Below are positions 1 to 11,844 of a DNA stretch of 64,000 nucleotides, one piece after another; positions within the stretch are counted from its first letter, which is position 1, and each line of letters begins with the position of its first letter. This DNA comes from Galaxea fascicularis (Eukaryota > Cnidaria > Anthozoa > Scleractinia > Euphylliidae). The translations under genes were made by a program, and so were the position numbers. The notes beneath the pieces are model-generated. The model had not been told where the DNA came from, did no database searches, and saw only the letters and a program-made list of their open reading frames with translations. The stretch is from positions 5,190,143 through 5,254,142 of the forward strand of contig OX419347.1 of assembly GCA_948470475.1 (NCBI GenBank), written 5' to 3'.

Positions 1-302
1 TTGTACCTCGTAATCATGCAGTCAAAATCTATTGATTGCCCCAAGTTGCAAAAAGCAAAAAGCAATCAAATTGAAAATACTGCACAAGCCCACTGTGTTT
101 GAAATACTGTAGACTGAACCCCTTTAATAAACCCTAAGATCCAAATTTAAGTTCTTATTTGTTGATGTTGCACATTTTCTAGAAGTAGTGGGAAAACATG
201 GCTAAAATTTTAAGCAAATTCATCTTTTGTGTAATGATCCTGTCCTTCATTCTTGTGAGACCACTCTGTTTTACAAAGCATTGATATTACAAAGAGGAAA
301 TG

Positions 303-818
303 GATGCTGATCACTCCTAGGGTTTAAAAGGTTAAGTGAACAAAGCAAATCACAGCCTGTTCTTAGTTTCTTTGAACTCCTTAAGGTGGATGGTATGTAT
401 CAGTAACTGGTACATACCATCTGCCTTAAGGAGTTGAGGTGTTAAAACTGTTTTTCTGTGGAATATGGACAAAACTGTGATATTTTACCCAAGGACTTTC
501 GTTGCTCAGAAAAAAAATAAACAAAACTGTGGTTCTTTTTGCTCAATGATTTGATGTTCAAGTGAAAGCGGTTGATGTGGTGATTTGGCCGTATTGTACT
601 GGCCAATAATATTTGGTAAATTTAATTTCTACAGTTCTACAGATGCTAATCACTCCTAGGGTTTAAAAGGTTAAGTGAACAAAGCAAATCACAGCCTGTT
701 CTTAGTTTCTTTGAACTCCTTAAGGTGGATGGTATGTATCAGTAACTGTTACATACCATCCACCTTAAGGAGTTGAGATGTTTAAACTGTTTTTCTGTGG
801 AATATGGACAAAACTGCA
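303..818. repeat. Direct duplication of a ~175-bp segment with internal hairpin
   Basis: The segment starting at 303 recurs from 642 to 818 with few changes. Each copy contains a palindrome around ACTCCTTAAGGTGGATGGTA, whose right arm (CATACCATC..CTTAAGGAGT) could form a hairpin of about 25 bp. The segment that follows the first copy (479-636) recurs separately at 1970-2128. No coding frame is visible. The hairpin may be a small MITE duplicated with its flank. Confidence 0.75.
479..636 (+). repeat. ~157-bp direct repeat, copy 1 (copy 2 at 1970-2128)
   Basis: This stretch and 1970-2128 match almost base for base. Both run from GATATTTTAC through a run of A, then TTGATGTT and a GCCAATAATATT box, to CAGTT. 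It looks like a segmental duplication within an intron or intergenic stretch rather than a known transposon; no terminal repeats or target duplication are obvious. Confidence 0.75.
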
Positions 819-910
819 TGTAGCCATGTATCAATTTATTTCGAAGCTGTTTTTAAGTCTGTTTAATGTTCTGTTACTTGTCTTAATCCTTTGAGCGTCT
901 TTTTCTTTAG

Positions 911-974
911 GGTTATAAACAAGTTTACAACTGGACATACTGAAAAGGAGATATTGCAGCAAGTGGAAGACTCG
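911..974 (+). CDS. Possible internal exon of an unidentified host gene
   Basis: A polypyrimidine tract ending in AG precedes base 911 and a GT donor (gtgggt) follows base 974. Only one frame is open, giving VINKFTTGHTEKEILQQVED followed by S. The peptide is hydrophilic and plausible as part of a folded protein, but I recognise no family. It may belong with the terminal exon near 3401-3597, although the intervening exons were not found and phase continuity is not shown. Confidence 0.3.
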
Positions 975-1306
975 GTGGGTATCCTTAAAGTTTGCTGAGC
1001 AGTATTCAGTTTATTTTCACAGGCACTTTCCCAAAGATAAGCATATTTGTATGAACTTAAGATGGCTTAGTACAGTTGTTTTACATGTGTATGCTATGTG
1101 TGATCATGCGTGAATGGCATGCACTTCAAGTTACGTACTAAGCATTACATGTGAGGCATAGTAATGAGAGCTGACCAAGGAAACCCTGCAAATAAAAGTA
1201 AAACATGGTGGTACAGTACCTGTTTTGATTCAACAGCAGAAAAAGTGTGCTGTTTAAGGGCTATTATTGAAAGGGTTTTTTTTTTTTTGGCAAATTGCTT
1301 GTCCTT

Positions 1307-1472
1307 GCAGGGCTGTGCTCTAGCGGCGCCCGGTCGCCCCTGGCGACTCCCTTTTGCCATTGGGCGACCAGGAAATATTAGTTTTTGCACCAAACTTTTA
1401 TGCTGGGTGCCCTGGATTTCAAGGGTTTAGAGGTTTGGGCGCCCAACTACTTTTCTTAGAGCACAGCCTTGC
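1307..1472. mobile_element. MITE, copy 1 of a three-copy family (GCAGGGCTGTGCTCT ends)
   Basis: The ends are inverted repeats: GCAGGGCTGTGCTCTA on the left and TTAGAGCACAGCCTTGC on the right. A short CTT direct repeat flanks them. Near-identical sequence occurs at 61385-61548, and an internally deleted copy at 51560-51636, the last two within or next to the PDE4-like gene. It has no coding capacity. The superfamily is not assigned. Confidence 0.75.
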
Positions 1473-2159
1473 CTTGTAAGAGTGTGACACCTGTGTTTCT
1501 CTTGACAAGAGAAGAGAGTCACGAAAAGAAAAGAGCCACTTTCAGAACTTTTTACTGTGATTTGTTTAGCTACTGCTTTTGCCTATGTACCTACACTTGA
1601 TTCAGTTGTTTATGCTGCCTGAGAAAAAGAAAAGGAGACACCAAGCAACATGAGATTTAAAGGAAAAATTAATGTAAAAATGGGTGTGGTGATACGGGTG
1701 ACGCAGGACAAACTCAAGGTAACACAAAAGACAAAGTAAGAGATCAGTTTAGCGGCCACAAATTAAGCTACATGTACTGCTGTAATTTTTTTATATATGC
1801 AAACATTTCCAAAATAATTTTTTATGAGCATTCCTTTAAATTAATGCATCCAAGCTTCTTGACAACTTTACTCATAAACTAATGGCTTTCTTTGCCATTT
1901 TCTTCTTTTTTCCATAAAGTGCCAGTTAGCAAGTGTTACCTGTTGTATGTCTTGTTTTCAGTTACAAAGTGATATTTTACTCAAGGACTTTCGTTGCTCA
2001 GAAAAAAATAAACAAAACTGTGGTTCTTTTTGCTCAATGACTTGATGTTGAAGTGAAAGCGTTTGATGTGCTGATTTGGCCATATTGTATCAGCCAATAA
2101 TATTTTGGTAAATTTAATTTCTGCAGTTACATTTCAAGTGTTCATTTAATAAGGCTGTA

Positions 2160-3115
2160 GTACTATAGAGAAAGGGTAATCTGTCTATATAGTGCAACTC
2201 AAGTTTTGTGACATACACCTACTGTGCAGAACCTAACGTTATGAACACGAACGCGACACCTGTCACCACAGCTACGATACCTTACATCAAAGGCACATCT
2301 GAAACCATTGCACGCATCCTACAGCCCTACAATGTCCGTGTTGCTCACAAACCCATCATTACTTTACGGCAACTACTTACGAACCTTAAGGACAAAGACG
2401 AACCAAAGAACAGACAAGGAGCAGTTTACAAGATCAAACACTGCGACCGCCAGGCCACCTATATAGGTGAGACCGGCAGAAACTTGAACGTAAGACTGAC
2501 TGAACACAAACGAGCGACGAGAAATGGTGACCTCAACAATAACATTGCTGAACATCATTACAGACAAACCACAGAATCGACTGGGACTCTGCTGAATGCG
2601 TTACATACAGTACTAATTACTACCAACGGATCGTACTGGAAAGCTGGTTTACTAACTTAGAACAGACACCACCGTTGCTTACAACTTCCCACACCTTACA
2701 AACGACTTGTCGATGACATAAACAATGGACAAACAACAGACTGGCTGACAACGACACACATACAGACATTAGTCTAACAAAAGACGGATCGAAACGCACC
2801 AATCACTGTTTACAACAGACGAACAACAGACCGACTAATTTTACTAACAATACACGTACACACATTAGACTAACAAAAGACGGATCGAAACGCACCAATC
2901 ACTGTGTACAGTTTTCACAGCCAATGACAACTAGGCTTAACTGACAGTCGACCAATAACATCAACGACCAGAGTACTTATACCATCTACTGACGTTACAC
3001 AAATCACTTGACTCTGATGATGACTTCCGCTCAGGTTGTCGAAATGTCAGTCAATGTCACCACAAACAGTCTTTCTCAGGACTACACTCACCCGGACGAT
3101 CGTACATCACTTAAT
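2160..3115 (+). mobile_element. Penelope-like element, 3' end with GIY-YIG endonuclease remnant
   Basis: The frame beginning near 2208 encodes the C-terminal part of a Penelope protein. It contains the pre-nuclease segment (IPYIKGTSE...), then the GIY-YIG nuclease with VYKIKHC and YIGETGRNLNVRLTEHK. After about residue 115 the frame breaks: the expected continuation (DWDSAE.., LESWFTNLEQTP) lies in another frame, so this copy is a pseudogene. The 3' part has a 96-bp tandem duplication (about 2772-2905). It ends with GATGATGACTTCCGCTCAGG and GTCGAAATGTCAGTCA, a tail style typical of cnidarian Penelope copies. Reverse transcriptase is absent, so the copy is 5'-truncated. Confidence 0.85.
2208..2660 (+). 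pseudogene. Penelope GIY-YIG endonuclease fragment
   Basis: In Penelope elements this domain nicks target DNA to prime reverse transcription. The fragment keeps the GIY-YIG core as VYKIKH...TYIGETGR, with the basic helix RLTEHKRATRNG after it. The reading frame is shifted downstream, replacing the expected C-terminus. There is no RT domain upstream within the window. Confidence 0.8.
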
Positions 3116-3400
3116 TATGATACTAAGTAGAGTTAATATGTCTTTTCCAGATAACCACATTTTCTGCACTTAGAAACAGAATCTCACAGAATGTGTATGG
3201 TCTATAATTTTTCCAATTTCTTGAAAATTGGAAGTGGGGCACTTCTCAAAATTTTACAAGCAGCATTTTGTCCTAGAAAGCCATCTGCAAGTGCTTTCTA
3301 TAGCCCATTGCTGATAAGAGGTACAGGTGTATAAACCAAAACAGAGATATTCAAGACCTGATTTTAGTCCTCTGAACTTGCACGTGTGCATTTATGACAG

Positions 3401-3597
3401 CTAAACTTTTATTAGCAAGGCAAGGATGTTTATTTCAAAGTGAGTTTGAGAATTTGCTTGAGGATTTGGCTGATATTGTGCATGGCCTTGAGTACAGTTC
3501 AGTTGTAATGAAAACTTGCACTGACCACAGAAGACATATTCAACAATACTTAAATAGTCTTACATTTTCTACCCCTGAAGTTGATGAACAGTACTGA
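3401..3597 (+). CDS. Possible terminal exon of an unidentified host gene
   Basis: An acceptor AG at 3399-3400 opens a 65-codon stretch ending in TGA. The peptide includes FQSEFENLLEDLADIVHGLE and ends PEVDEQY. An AATAAA signal lies about 160 bp downstream (3760), consistent with a last exon. The composition is that of a helical protein, and I do not recognise the family. It could be the C-terminus of the gene that contributes the 911-974 exon; this is inference. Confidence 0.35.
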
Positions 3598-5029
3598 CCT
3601 GCCCAGTTCCCATGAGAGGAATCTAACCCCAGGTTGTTTGTCGATGGGGATAATTCCATCATACAACCCTTGCTAGGAAGCTTCCTGGTGTACATGTCGT
3701 TTAACTCTGTGCTTTTAGGAATTTGTTAGCTGATCTGCACTGTACCTTCTTTTCCCAAATAAAGTCCTTAGTGAGGATCAAAATACTCTGCAATGTTATA
3801 GACAATTGTCAAATTACATCAGGTCAGAGAAGGAAAGCCATGAAGTGTGAACACTTGCAAAGCAACTGAGTTGACAATGCCACATTGTCAAAAATATGAG
3901 TGTCTTGGAAAAAATCCTGAATAAAGAGACTTCGAAAAAGTAAAATAAAATTGCATTCACTATATCTTTACCTTTTGTGGTGGTTAGGTGTAGTCAGTGA
4001 AGGTAAACAAACCCACCACCCAAATCAGCGATTCAAACACAAGTTTGCTGTAGGTGGTGAGAGTGCATGCACACTCAGAGCAGCAGGGTTTTCCCTCTCA
4101 AATCAATCAATTAATCAGTCTTTATTTCACCACATACACAGATGCTTACAGTGGATAGTAATAAACAAAGGAAGAAATGGCAAGGAGACCTCAGGAAACC
4201 CCAAGGCTTATGCTAAGAGGTTCCCTCAGAGATGTATTGAAACTTATTTTTTGACATGCAGTGGCAAGACTGTAAAGACTATAAAGACATGATGTATAAT
4301 GTGTTGACACTTATTTTTAAGATGCACAATACCGATACTTTTCCTAACACAGGTTGCATAAAACTTAAAAAAATTATTTTAAAATCAATTTTCCTTAATT
4401 TGTTAAAAACTAGGCATACAATTAATGTTCAGAATACACCAAAACAGGGCTGAAGAATTTCTCTCAAAGCATCTGTCAGGAAGACGTTTAATTATTTTAA
4501 AATAGGCAAGATTCAACAGTTTTGTCTGTTAAAAAGATTGTGCCTCACAAATTTTCATGTTCTTCTTTTTAAATGTGTCTTTCCAACCACTTTCCCAATC
4601 CTGGAATTTGAGGTGGGGTCCTATGGCTAGATTTTGAGGAAAACAGCTCTGAATGGTCTATTTTGTACCCCCTCCTCCTATTACTTTAACATGCTTTTTT
4701 TTGCCACAGACACTGTGTTTTGTTTAATAATATTGCTCCCAGGTGTTTCCTTGGTTGGTTTAAGTAACTCTACATGTACCTTGCATGTGGTGCTTTTACA
4801 GCTGTACGAGCCACCAGTAGCAGGAAAAAACTGTTAAGTCACCTTAATGTGTTTGTGTTACTTCAGTGCATCTTGTAAAAAGCTACACTGCATCATACTG
4901 TATGCAGATGTTTTTGCTGGTGGATTTTGGAGCAGAGCTTTCAAACTTAAGAAACTTTTGTGGTCCAGAATCTTATTGTGCTGTCATATTTTTAATACAA
5001 TTCATTTTCATTTACGTTGTCAGGACAAT

Positions 5030-5500
5030 AATACCATTCAAGCTGTCAATGTTACCAGTACGGAAAATTTATACAGAATTTACACCATCAACTGTCTAAG
5101 AAGCACAGAGAAAAGTGAGTGGACTTGTAGTTACATGTAGTGTTATGTTGAGTGATCTAAAATACTTAGTTTGTTGTTTTGGAATTTCTTAGGGTAAAGA
5201 ACTCAATGATCACATGAACAAAGAACGAAAAGAAAACCAAACAGGGGGATGCAACAGAGCTGTGCTTGACTCTCTAAAAAGTAAGTGCTTCAGGGTTTCT
5301 CACAAAATAGAAAATTCCCTACTTTTCACAGCTTTTCATTGTTAAGGTTTTTGACCTATGAGTCATATTGTAAAGGTGTTTTTTTGCTATTTTTTATCTG
5401 ATCTTAGGAATTATTTATGATGAAGGAAAAGGTTGTGGAAGCAGCTGGAAAATAATGCAATGGGTTTACATGCTTGAAGGAAACATGTATGTACATGTAT
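5030..5500 (+). other. Cluster of splice-like open segments, uncertain exons
   Basis: Three open segments are bounded by splice-like signals: about 5023-5113 (donor gtgagt), 5194-5281 (acceptor cttag, donor gtaagt) and from about 5408 (acceptor cttag). Their frames do not join: the phase left by the first would run into TAA in the second. They may be exons of alternative transcripts, exons of a decayed gene, or chance. No family is recognised. Confidence 0.2.
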
Positions 5501-6524
5501 ACTGTATAGTGCAAAGGTAAATGTATTTCACAGTTTCTATATTAAATTGTGGATGAAAAAGCTCTGTAAGTGTTCTAAAAGACAGAAATGGTCAAACGTT
5601 ATGTCAGGTTAACTAAATAATTAGTTTGGATAAACGGGGCTTGTGCACCTGTATGGGCCCTGGGAATTCTGGAAAGTCCTTGAATTCTAATCCAACATTT
5701 TCCTGGTCTGGGAAGCCCTTGAAAGTGAAGGAGTTGCTGGAAAATTCTTGAAATCTGTAACTTGAAGTAATAAAGGTTCATTTGAAAAAATAGTATTTAG
5801 AAGCAGCCAGAAGGGAAGATCCAACAGCTGAAAATGTTTAATGTGCATTGTGTGTCCTGGAACAGAGGCCTGTAAAAGTCCTGGAAATCTTTTTCTGATT
5901 AAGAGTATTAACTCCCTCTGATAAATAAATAGATAAATAATTTGAACATTATAGACTGGCTCATGGAATTACTTTTTGTTTAGCAAACCGAGGATCTACA
6001 GCACTGTTGGGGATAAGGGAACTACCTTTATTGCTAAAGATGTTGATGTGGTACTGGAGGTCAGCATAATATGGTACCACCATGAGATAAAGTTTGCTCC
6101 ATTTTTCATTGATAGTATTCAACAAGTGGAGATGAAGGCAATCCTTTTTAGTAACCCAAGGTCTAACTTCTTCCTAGGCTCAATTACATGTAACATTCGT
6201 TATTTTGGGAAATGAACCTGCATTCACCCCTTGAAAGTCTTTTCTCTTGTACACGAGATAGTGGTGGAGATCAATCCTAATTTTTCCCCATGGTATAAAT
6301 ACTTATTGAAAGACACTTGACTATGCTGACTGAGGACAAATGGAATAAATTATTGTCTTAATTATGCAACAGTCTATAAGAAAGTTTATGATTAGTAAGG
6401 GGAATGTGGACTTTTATGTTTAGTATCGAACCAGTGGTGATACATTACTATCCCAAATTTCTTCAAACCTCTTACAACATCCAGCCAGCGAGTTTTTAAC
6501 TTCAGTGGTCTTCATGTTTTTCAG

Positions 6525-6700
6525 TTTTTTCAAGAAGGAGAAGTCCTGGGGATCACTCGAGGTGTTCAACATGGCAGATCGATGAAGAACTTCATAGTTT
6601 CTTCATTTTACATCAGTTACACACCTGTTCTGACAACCATGCTACTTGGAAAGGAAACTGGACTGAAGACAACCATAAAAAGCATTGTGTTCTTGGCACA
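6525..6700 (+). other. Possible exon, unidentified
   Basis: A pyrimidine-rich AG acceptor precedes 6525, and the frame reading FFQEGEVLGITRGVQ stays open into a CCTCGCTT tandem motif near 6710-6735. No donor is obvious and no family is recognised. Confidence 0.15.
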
Positions 6701-6761
6701 CTCTCCTCGTTTCCTCGCTTCCTCGCTTCCTCGCTTTAGAAATAATAGTATCTATGAGGCA

Positions 6762-7050
6762 ACTCCGAGTCAGATAACTTGTAAAAGCCTTGAATTTAGA
6801 AAAATTTATTAATTGGAAGCTAAAGGATTTTAATATGAAAATTTGAGGTTCCTAGCTGCTCTAAAATTTGTGCGGTGGGATTTTTGATTTCTCATAAGTA
6901 TGAGAAATTCCACTGGGTGAATTGTACAGAAGTTAGGATCCTCAGTTTTTCACATTAAAATCCTTTGGCTAGTAATTTCAGTTTCCAGTTGATAAATGTT
7001 GTCTACATTCAAGGCTTTTACAAGTTATCTGACATTGGAGTTCCCATGTA
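6762..7050. mobile_element. MITE with ~130-bp inverted arms
   Basis: The left arm from AACTCCGAGTCAGATAACTT and the right arm ending AAGTTATCTGACATTGGAGTT are inverted copies. Similarity continues inward through AAGCCTTGAA and the AAAGGATTTTAATATGAAAA region. There is no coding capacity. The superfamily is not determined. Confidence 0.75.
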
Positions 7051-7166
7051 AACACTGTTATTTCCAAGTGACAAGGTTTATTACTACTCCATAGTGTTGA
7101 ATGTTCAGAAGTTGTAAGGAATTGTTGTCTTGGAGAAATAAAATGAAAATGCGGTGGTCTTAAATT

Positions 7167-7216
7167 TCTAAGTGTTTTGGCAGGAAAATTTACGTTCCCG
7201 CCAAAACACTTAGAAA
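7167..7216. repeat. Short perfect hairpin
   Basis: CTAAGTGTTTTGGC and its inverted copy GCCAAAACACTTAG are separated by about 18 bases. It may be a miniature element terminus or a transcribed stem-loop; nothing else supports a function. Confidence 0.6.
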
Positions 7217-7310
7217 ATGTTTCCCAGTATTAACCTACCCCTTTTATCCCGTACTAAATTTTTTCCACCAAAAGACTTTCCAAAAAATAGTTTAATTTAC
7301 TACTAAATTT

Positions 7311-8336
7311 ACGGTGGCCCACAGGGGCAAAATACAACTCAATTTCCCTTCTGAGACACGACAATCTATTTCAGAACACAACACAATTTTCTGGTTCACA
7401 ACGACAAATTTCAACGTACTGGTAACTAGCCCTAACGCTGAAAGCGGTTGGAAACCTGGGACTACTACAGGTGAACTGTAAAGGCGCCATTTTTGACGGG
7501 TGTGTCGAAAACGAAGACCCACCGGTTTTTAGCTTGTGGAGAGCTATCAGGGATGGCTGGGGAATCAGGATGTCAGGAGTAAACAATAGACAATTTGCAA
7601 TCGTTTTCGGCAGGCGCATCCATGCATTCGTTAAATAATCGTTAAGAATAATACTCTTATTCGGCTACCAATGGACATTATCTTACTCACTCCACGAGTT
7701 TACCACAGGATGCTTTGAATTGTTCAGGGAAAGACTATACATAAAGCCAAATTGCTCTCATTTCTGAAGCGCATAACTTAAAATGTCATCTAAGCGCAAA
7801 ATAAATCTCAGTCTGTACAAGAGGTGTCAAGTTGTGTAACGCAATTAAATCCAAGAGTATAGAAATATACGTTTTAGTGACGATTTTAGTATATTTTGTC
7901 GCTCAGATGACATTTAAATTTATCCGCTTCAGAAATAAGAGCAATTTGGCTTTGTGTATAGTCTGTCCCTGAACAATTCAAAGCATCTTGTGGTAAGCTC
8001 GTGGAGTGAGTAAGATAATGTTCATTGGTAGCCGAATAAGAGTATTATTCTTAACGACTATTTAACGAATGCATGGATGCACCTGCCGAAATCGATTACA
8101 AATTGTCTATTGTTTACTCCTGACATCCTGATTCCCCAGCCATCCCTGATAGCTCTCCACAAGCTAAAAACCGGTGGGTCTTCGTTTTCGACACACCCGT
8201 CAAAAATGGCGCCTTTACAGTTCACCTGTAGTAGTCCCAGGCTCCAACCGCTTTCAGCGTTAGGGCTAGTTATTAGTACTTTGAAATTTTGTCGTTGTGA
8301 ACCAGAAAATTGTTTTGCCCCTGTGGGCCACCGAAT
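7311..8336. mobile_element. ~1-kb foldback element with ~450-bp inverted arms
   Basis: From CGGTGGCCCACAGGGGC on the left, the sequence matches the reverse complement of the segment ending GCCCCTGTGGGCCACCG on the right. The arms meet around 7823 with a loop of roughly 100 bp. They share a GC-rich block containing GACGGGTGTGTCGAAAACG. The left arm has about 50 extra bases near 7330-7380. Open frames in the arms mirror each other and are not genes. No transposase is present, so the element is non-autonomous. It abuts the 62-bp tandem array. Confidence 0.85.
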
Positions 8337-8370
8337 TTTTTCAAGTAGATATCCAAGAAAAATTTTTTAT

Positions 8371-10230
8371 CCGAATACTTCCTTACCCCACCCCATACTA
8401 AATTAGGAAATTAGACTTAGAAAAATTTTTTTCCAAATACTTCCTTACCCCACCCCATACTAAATTAGGAAATTAGACTTAGAAAAATTTTTTTCCAAAT
8501 ACTTCCTTACCCCACCCCATACTAAATTAGGAAATTAGACTTAGAAAAATTTTTTTCCAAATACTTCCTTACCCCACCCCATACTAAATTAGGAAATTAG
8601 ACTTAGAAAAATTTTTTTCCAAATACTTCCTTACCCCACCCCATACTAAATTAGGAAATTAGACTTAGAAAAATTTTTTTCCAAATACTTCCTTACCCCA
8701 CCCCATACTAAATTAGGAAATTAGACTTAGAAAAATTTTTTTCCAAATACTTCCTTACCCCACCCCATACTAAATTAGGAAATTAGACTTAGAAAAATTT
8801 TTTTCCAAATACTTCCTTACCCCACCCCATACTAAATTAGGAAATTAGACTTAGAAAAATTTTTTTCCAAATACTTCCTTACCCCACCCCATACTAAATT
8901 AGGAAATTAGACTTAGAAAAATTTTTTTCCAAATACTTCCTTACCCCACCCCATACTAAATTAGGAAATTAGACTTAGAAAAATTTTTTTCCAAATACTT
9001 CCTTACCCCACCCCATACTAAATTAGGAAATTAGACTTAGAAAAATTTTTTTCCAAATACTTCCTTACCCCACCCCATACTAAATTAGGAAATTAGACTT
9101 AGAAAAATTTTTTTCCAAATACTTCCTTACCCCACCCCATACTAAATTAGGAAATTAGACTTAGAAAAATTTTTTTCCAAATACTTCCTTACCCCACCCC
9201 ATACTAAATTAGGAAATTAGACTTAGAAAAATTTTTTTCCAAATACTTCCTTACCCCACCCCATACTAAATTAGGAAATTAGACTTAGAAAAATTTTTTT
9301 CCAAATACTTCCTTACCCCACCCCATACTAAATTAGGAAATTAGACTTAGAAAAATTTTTTTCCAAATACTTCCTTACCCCACCCCATACTAAATTAGGA
9401 AATTAGACTTAGAAAAATTTTTTTCCAAATACTTCCTTACCCCACCCCATACTAAATTAGGAAATTAGACTTAGAAAAATTTTTTTCCAAATACTTCCTT
9501 ACCCCACCCCATACTAAATTAGGAAATTAGACTTAGAAAAATTTTTTTCCAAATACTTCCTTACCCCACCCCATACTAAATTAGGAAATTAGACTTAGAA
9601 AAATTTTTTTCCAAATACTTCCTTACCCCACCCCATACTAAATTAGGAAATTAGACTTAGAAAAATTTTTTTCCAAATACTTCCTTACCCCACCCCATAC
9701 TAAATTAGGAAATTAGACTTAGAAAAATTTTTTTCCAAATACTTCCTTACCCCACCCCATACTAAATTAGGAAATTAGACTTAGAAAAATTTTTTTCCAA
9801 ATACTTCCTTACCCCACCCCATACTAAATTAGGAAATTAGACTTAGAAAAATTTTTTTCCAAATACTTCCTTACCCCACCCCATACTAAATTAGGAAATT
9901 AGACTTAGAAAAATTTTTTTCCAAATACTTCCTTACCCCACCCCATACTAAATTAGGAAATTAGACTTAGAAAAATTTTTTTCCAAATACTTCCTTACCC
10001 CACCCCATACTAAATTAGGAAATTAGACTTAGAAAAATTTTTTTCCAAATACTTCCTTACCCCACCCCATACTAAATTAGGAAATTAGACTTAGAAAAAT
10101 TTTTTTCCAAATACTTCCTTACCCCACCCCATACTAAATTAGGAAATTAGACTTAGAAAAATTTTTTTCCAAATACTTCCTTACCCCACCCCATACTAAA
10201 TTAGGAAATTAGACTTAGAAAAATTTTTTT
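8371..10230. repeat. 30 x 62-bp tandem array, essentially identical copies
   Basis: The unit reads CCAAATACTTCCTTACCCCA, then the short block CCCCATACTAAATTAGG, then AAATTAGACTTAGAAAAATT and a T run. The period is 62 bp at every step checked, and 1860 bp divides exactly into 30 units. The only variant seen is CCG in place of CCA at the first unit. Each unit carries stop codons, so it is not coding. The units are not spacer-repeat structured, so it is not CRISPR. Uniformity implies very recent expansion or gene-conversion homogenisation. Confidence 0.97.
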
Positions 10231-10232
10231 CC

Positions 10233-11844
10233 GGAAAACCAAGAACGACAACACAAAAAATAGTTTTATTAACGAAATAAACAAATTTAATTCAACAATA
10301 ATTACACTACCAAGTCATGAACGAACGCACTATTATAAATACAGAAAGTTGAAAAACAACCAACCCACGCAAAATTAACACCAAATAACAATGCAATTCG
10401 TAAACATACTAATTACACCTTCACTTTAAATACTATGGATAAATTCGACTTCAGAGTTACATTCTTTGCATATCAGAACAAGTCTAAATTGAAATAAAAT
10501 ATTTCAACACCGTCTTCCTTAGAATTTCTTTATTGACAAGGCAGCCATATTGAATGAAAAAGAATTTGCATAAAACTAAACGGGCAGGCTATTGATCTTA
10601 TCATCCAACATGGACATCAGATGCAAAAGACAGCATGACAAGGTAACGCTAAACAGAAAAGCTCACAACCCATTTCAAGAATAAAACGTTTTCAATGTCC
10701 TTTGCGGTACAACTTCCATTTGAAACTTTATCGTTGTTATTTTTGCGCAACTTGTTTTTAAAATTTGCATGCCTTCACGACCTACATTAAAATAAGACTA
10801 TAAGCCGATTAAGAATTCACCACAAACGAAAACTTTCAAAGACAATTTTGCCTCCTCAATCATTCATTCTTTTAATACAACATTTGTACAAAACAGTAAG
10901 AAAGTGGTTTACGTTAGCAACGCTTTGTTTTTTTCAAAAATATTTAGTCCAATCTTTGGAAAAAAAGTATTCGTTGCATGGACTTTACAACGTCAAAAGT
11001 TTCAACAAACTTGTCTCAGTTGTTTGAAAGCTACTTAACTAAAATGTCTGCATTTCTGAGGTATAGACAGAGAAAAGCCAAAATTTGTAGGAAAAATCTA
11101 CCATAGTGATTAATTAATAATAGCTAACTTGTCTAGGATAATTTCAACAACGAAACACGCCACCGATGCAGTAACTTCAATATTATTGTAAAAACATGCT
11201 ATTGAAATTGCCGCTTTCAAATTGCTGATACCTTAACAAAACTTGAAATAAATGGTACACTTCTGAGAAGTATTTTTACTCAAGCCGACTCTTAAAACAG
11301 CCTAAGTAGTTCTTCTTCGTGTATAGCACCAACAAACATGTCGCCATATTGGGAGAGAGAAGCTACATACCGAAGCGAAGATACAACTAAATTCTTTTCT
11401 TTTATAACTGTTGTGGTTATTATTTCATATATTTTGTATATTGGATCAGTTTTACCATGTAGTGAATTAGTTTTGTGTAATCTTGTACCTTCGCATGTTA
11501 AGTACGCGTGAAAATAATAACTTTTGAAGTATTGTTATGTGAATGAGTGAAGTAGCAATTTCAATTTACGAACTTAACTCTACTCCTAAGTTTCAGAGAT
11601 ACATTTTGCTCCGTTTACGGCGCATTTTCAAGTCAAAATTTATTTATTCAAGAAAACTTGTTGTTTTTGACTATCAACTTGGTAGCCTTCACACCTATAT
11701 TACAATGTATGCAACATTCTTCACGGGCTTAGAATACAATACGACTAATTAACGCTCAGCAATATTCACCGGAAACGGAAACAATAAAACAATAGAGCTC
11801 AGAACCTATTTCTATGACAATTTCGCCTCATCATTTCCAGCAAT
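10233..11844. other. AT-rich stretch without recognised features
   Basis: I see no convincing exon, repeat or transposon here. The one open frame of note (11543-11752) has no splice signals, no recognisable family and AT-driven composition. Confidence 0.5.

Noticed and set aside
8077..8406. 109-aa ORF, partly matching 7371-7619 on the other strand
   Set aside because: Both lie in the inverted arms of the 1-kb foldback element and have no protein-like features beyond being open.
8371..10230. CRISPR-like or coding tandem array
   Set aside because: Units are contiguous with no unique spacers, contain stops, and the surrounding DNA is eukaryotic.
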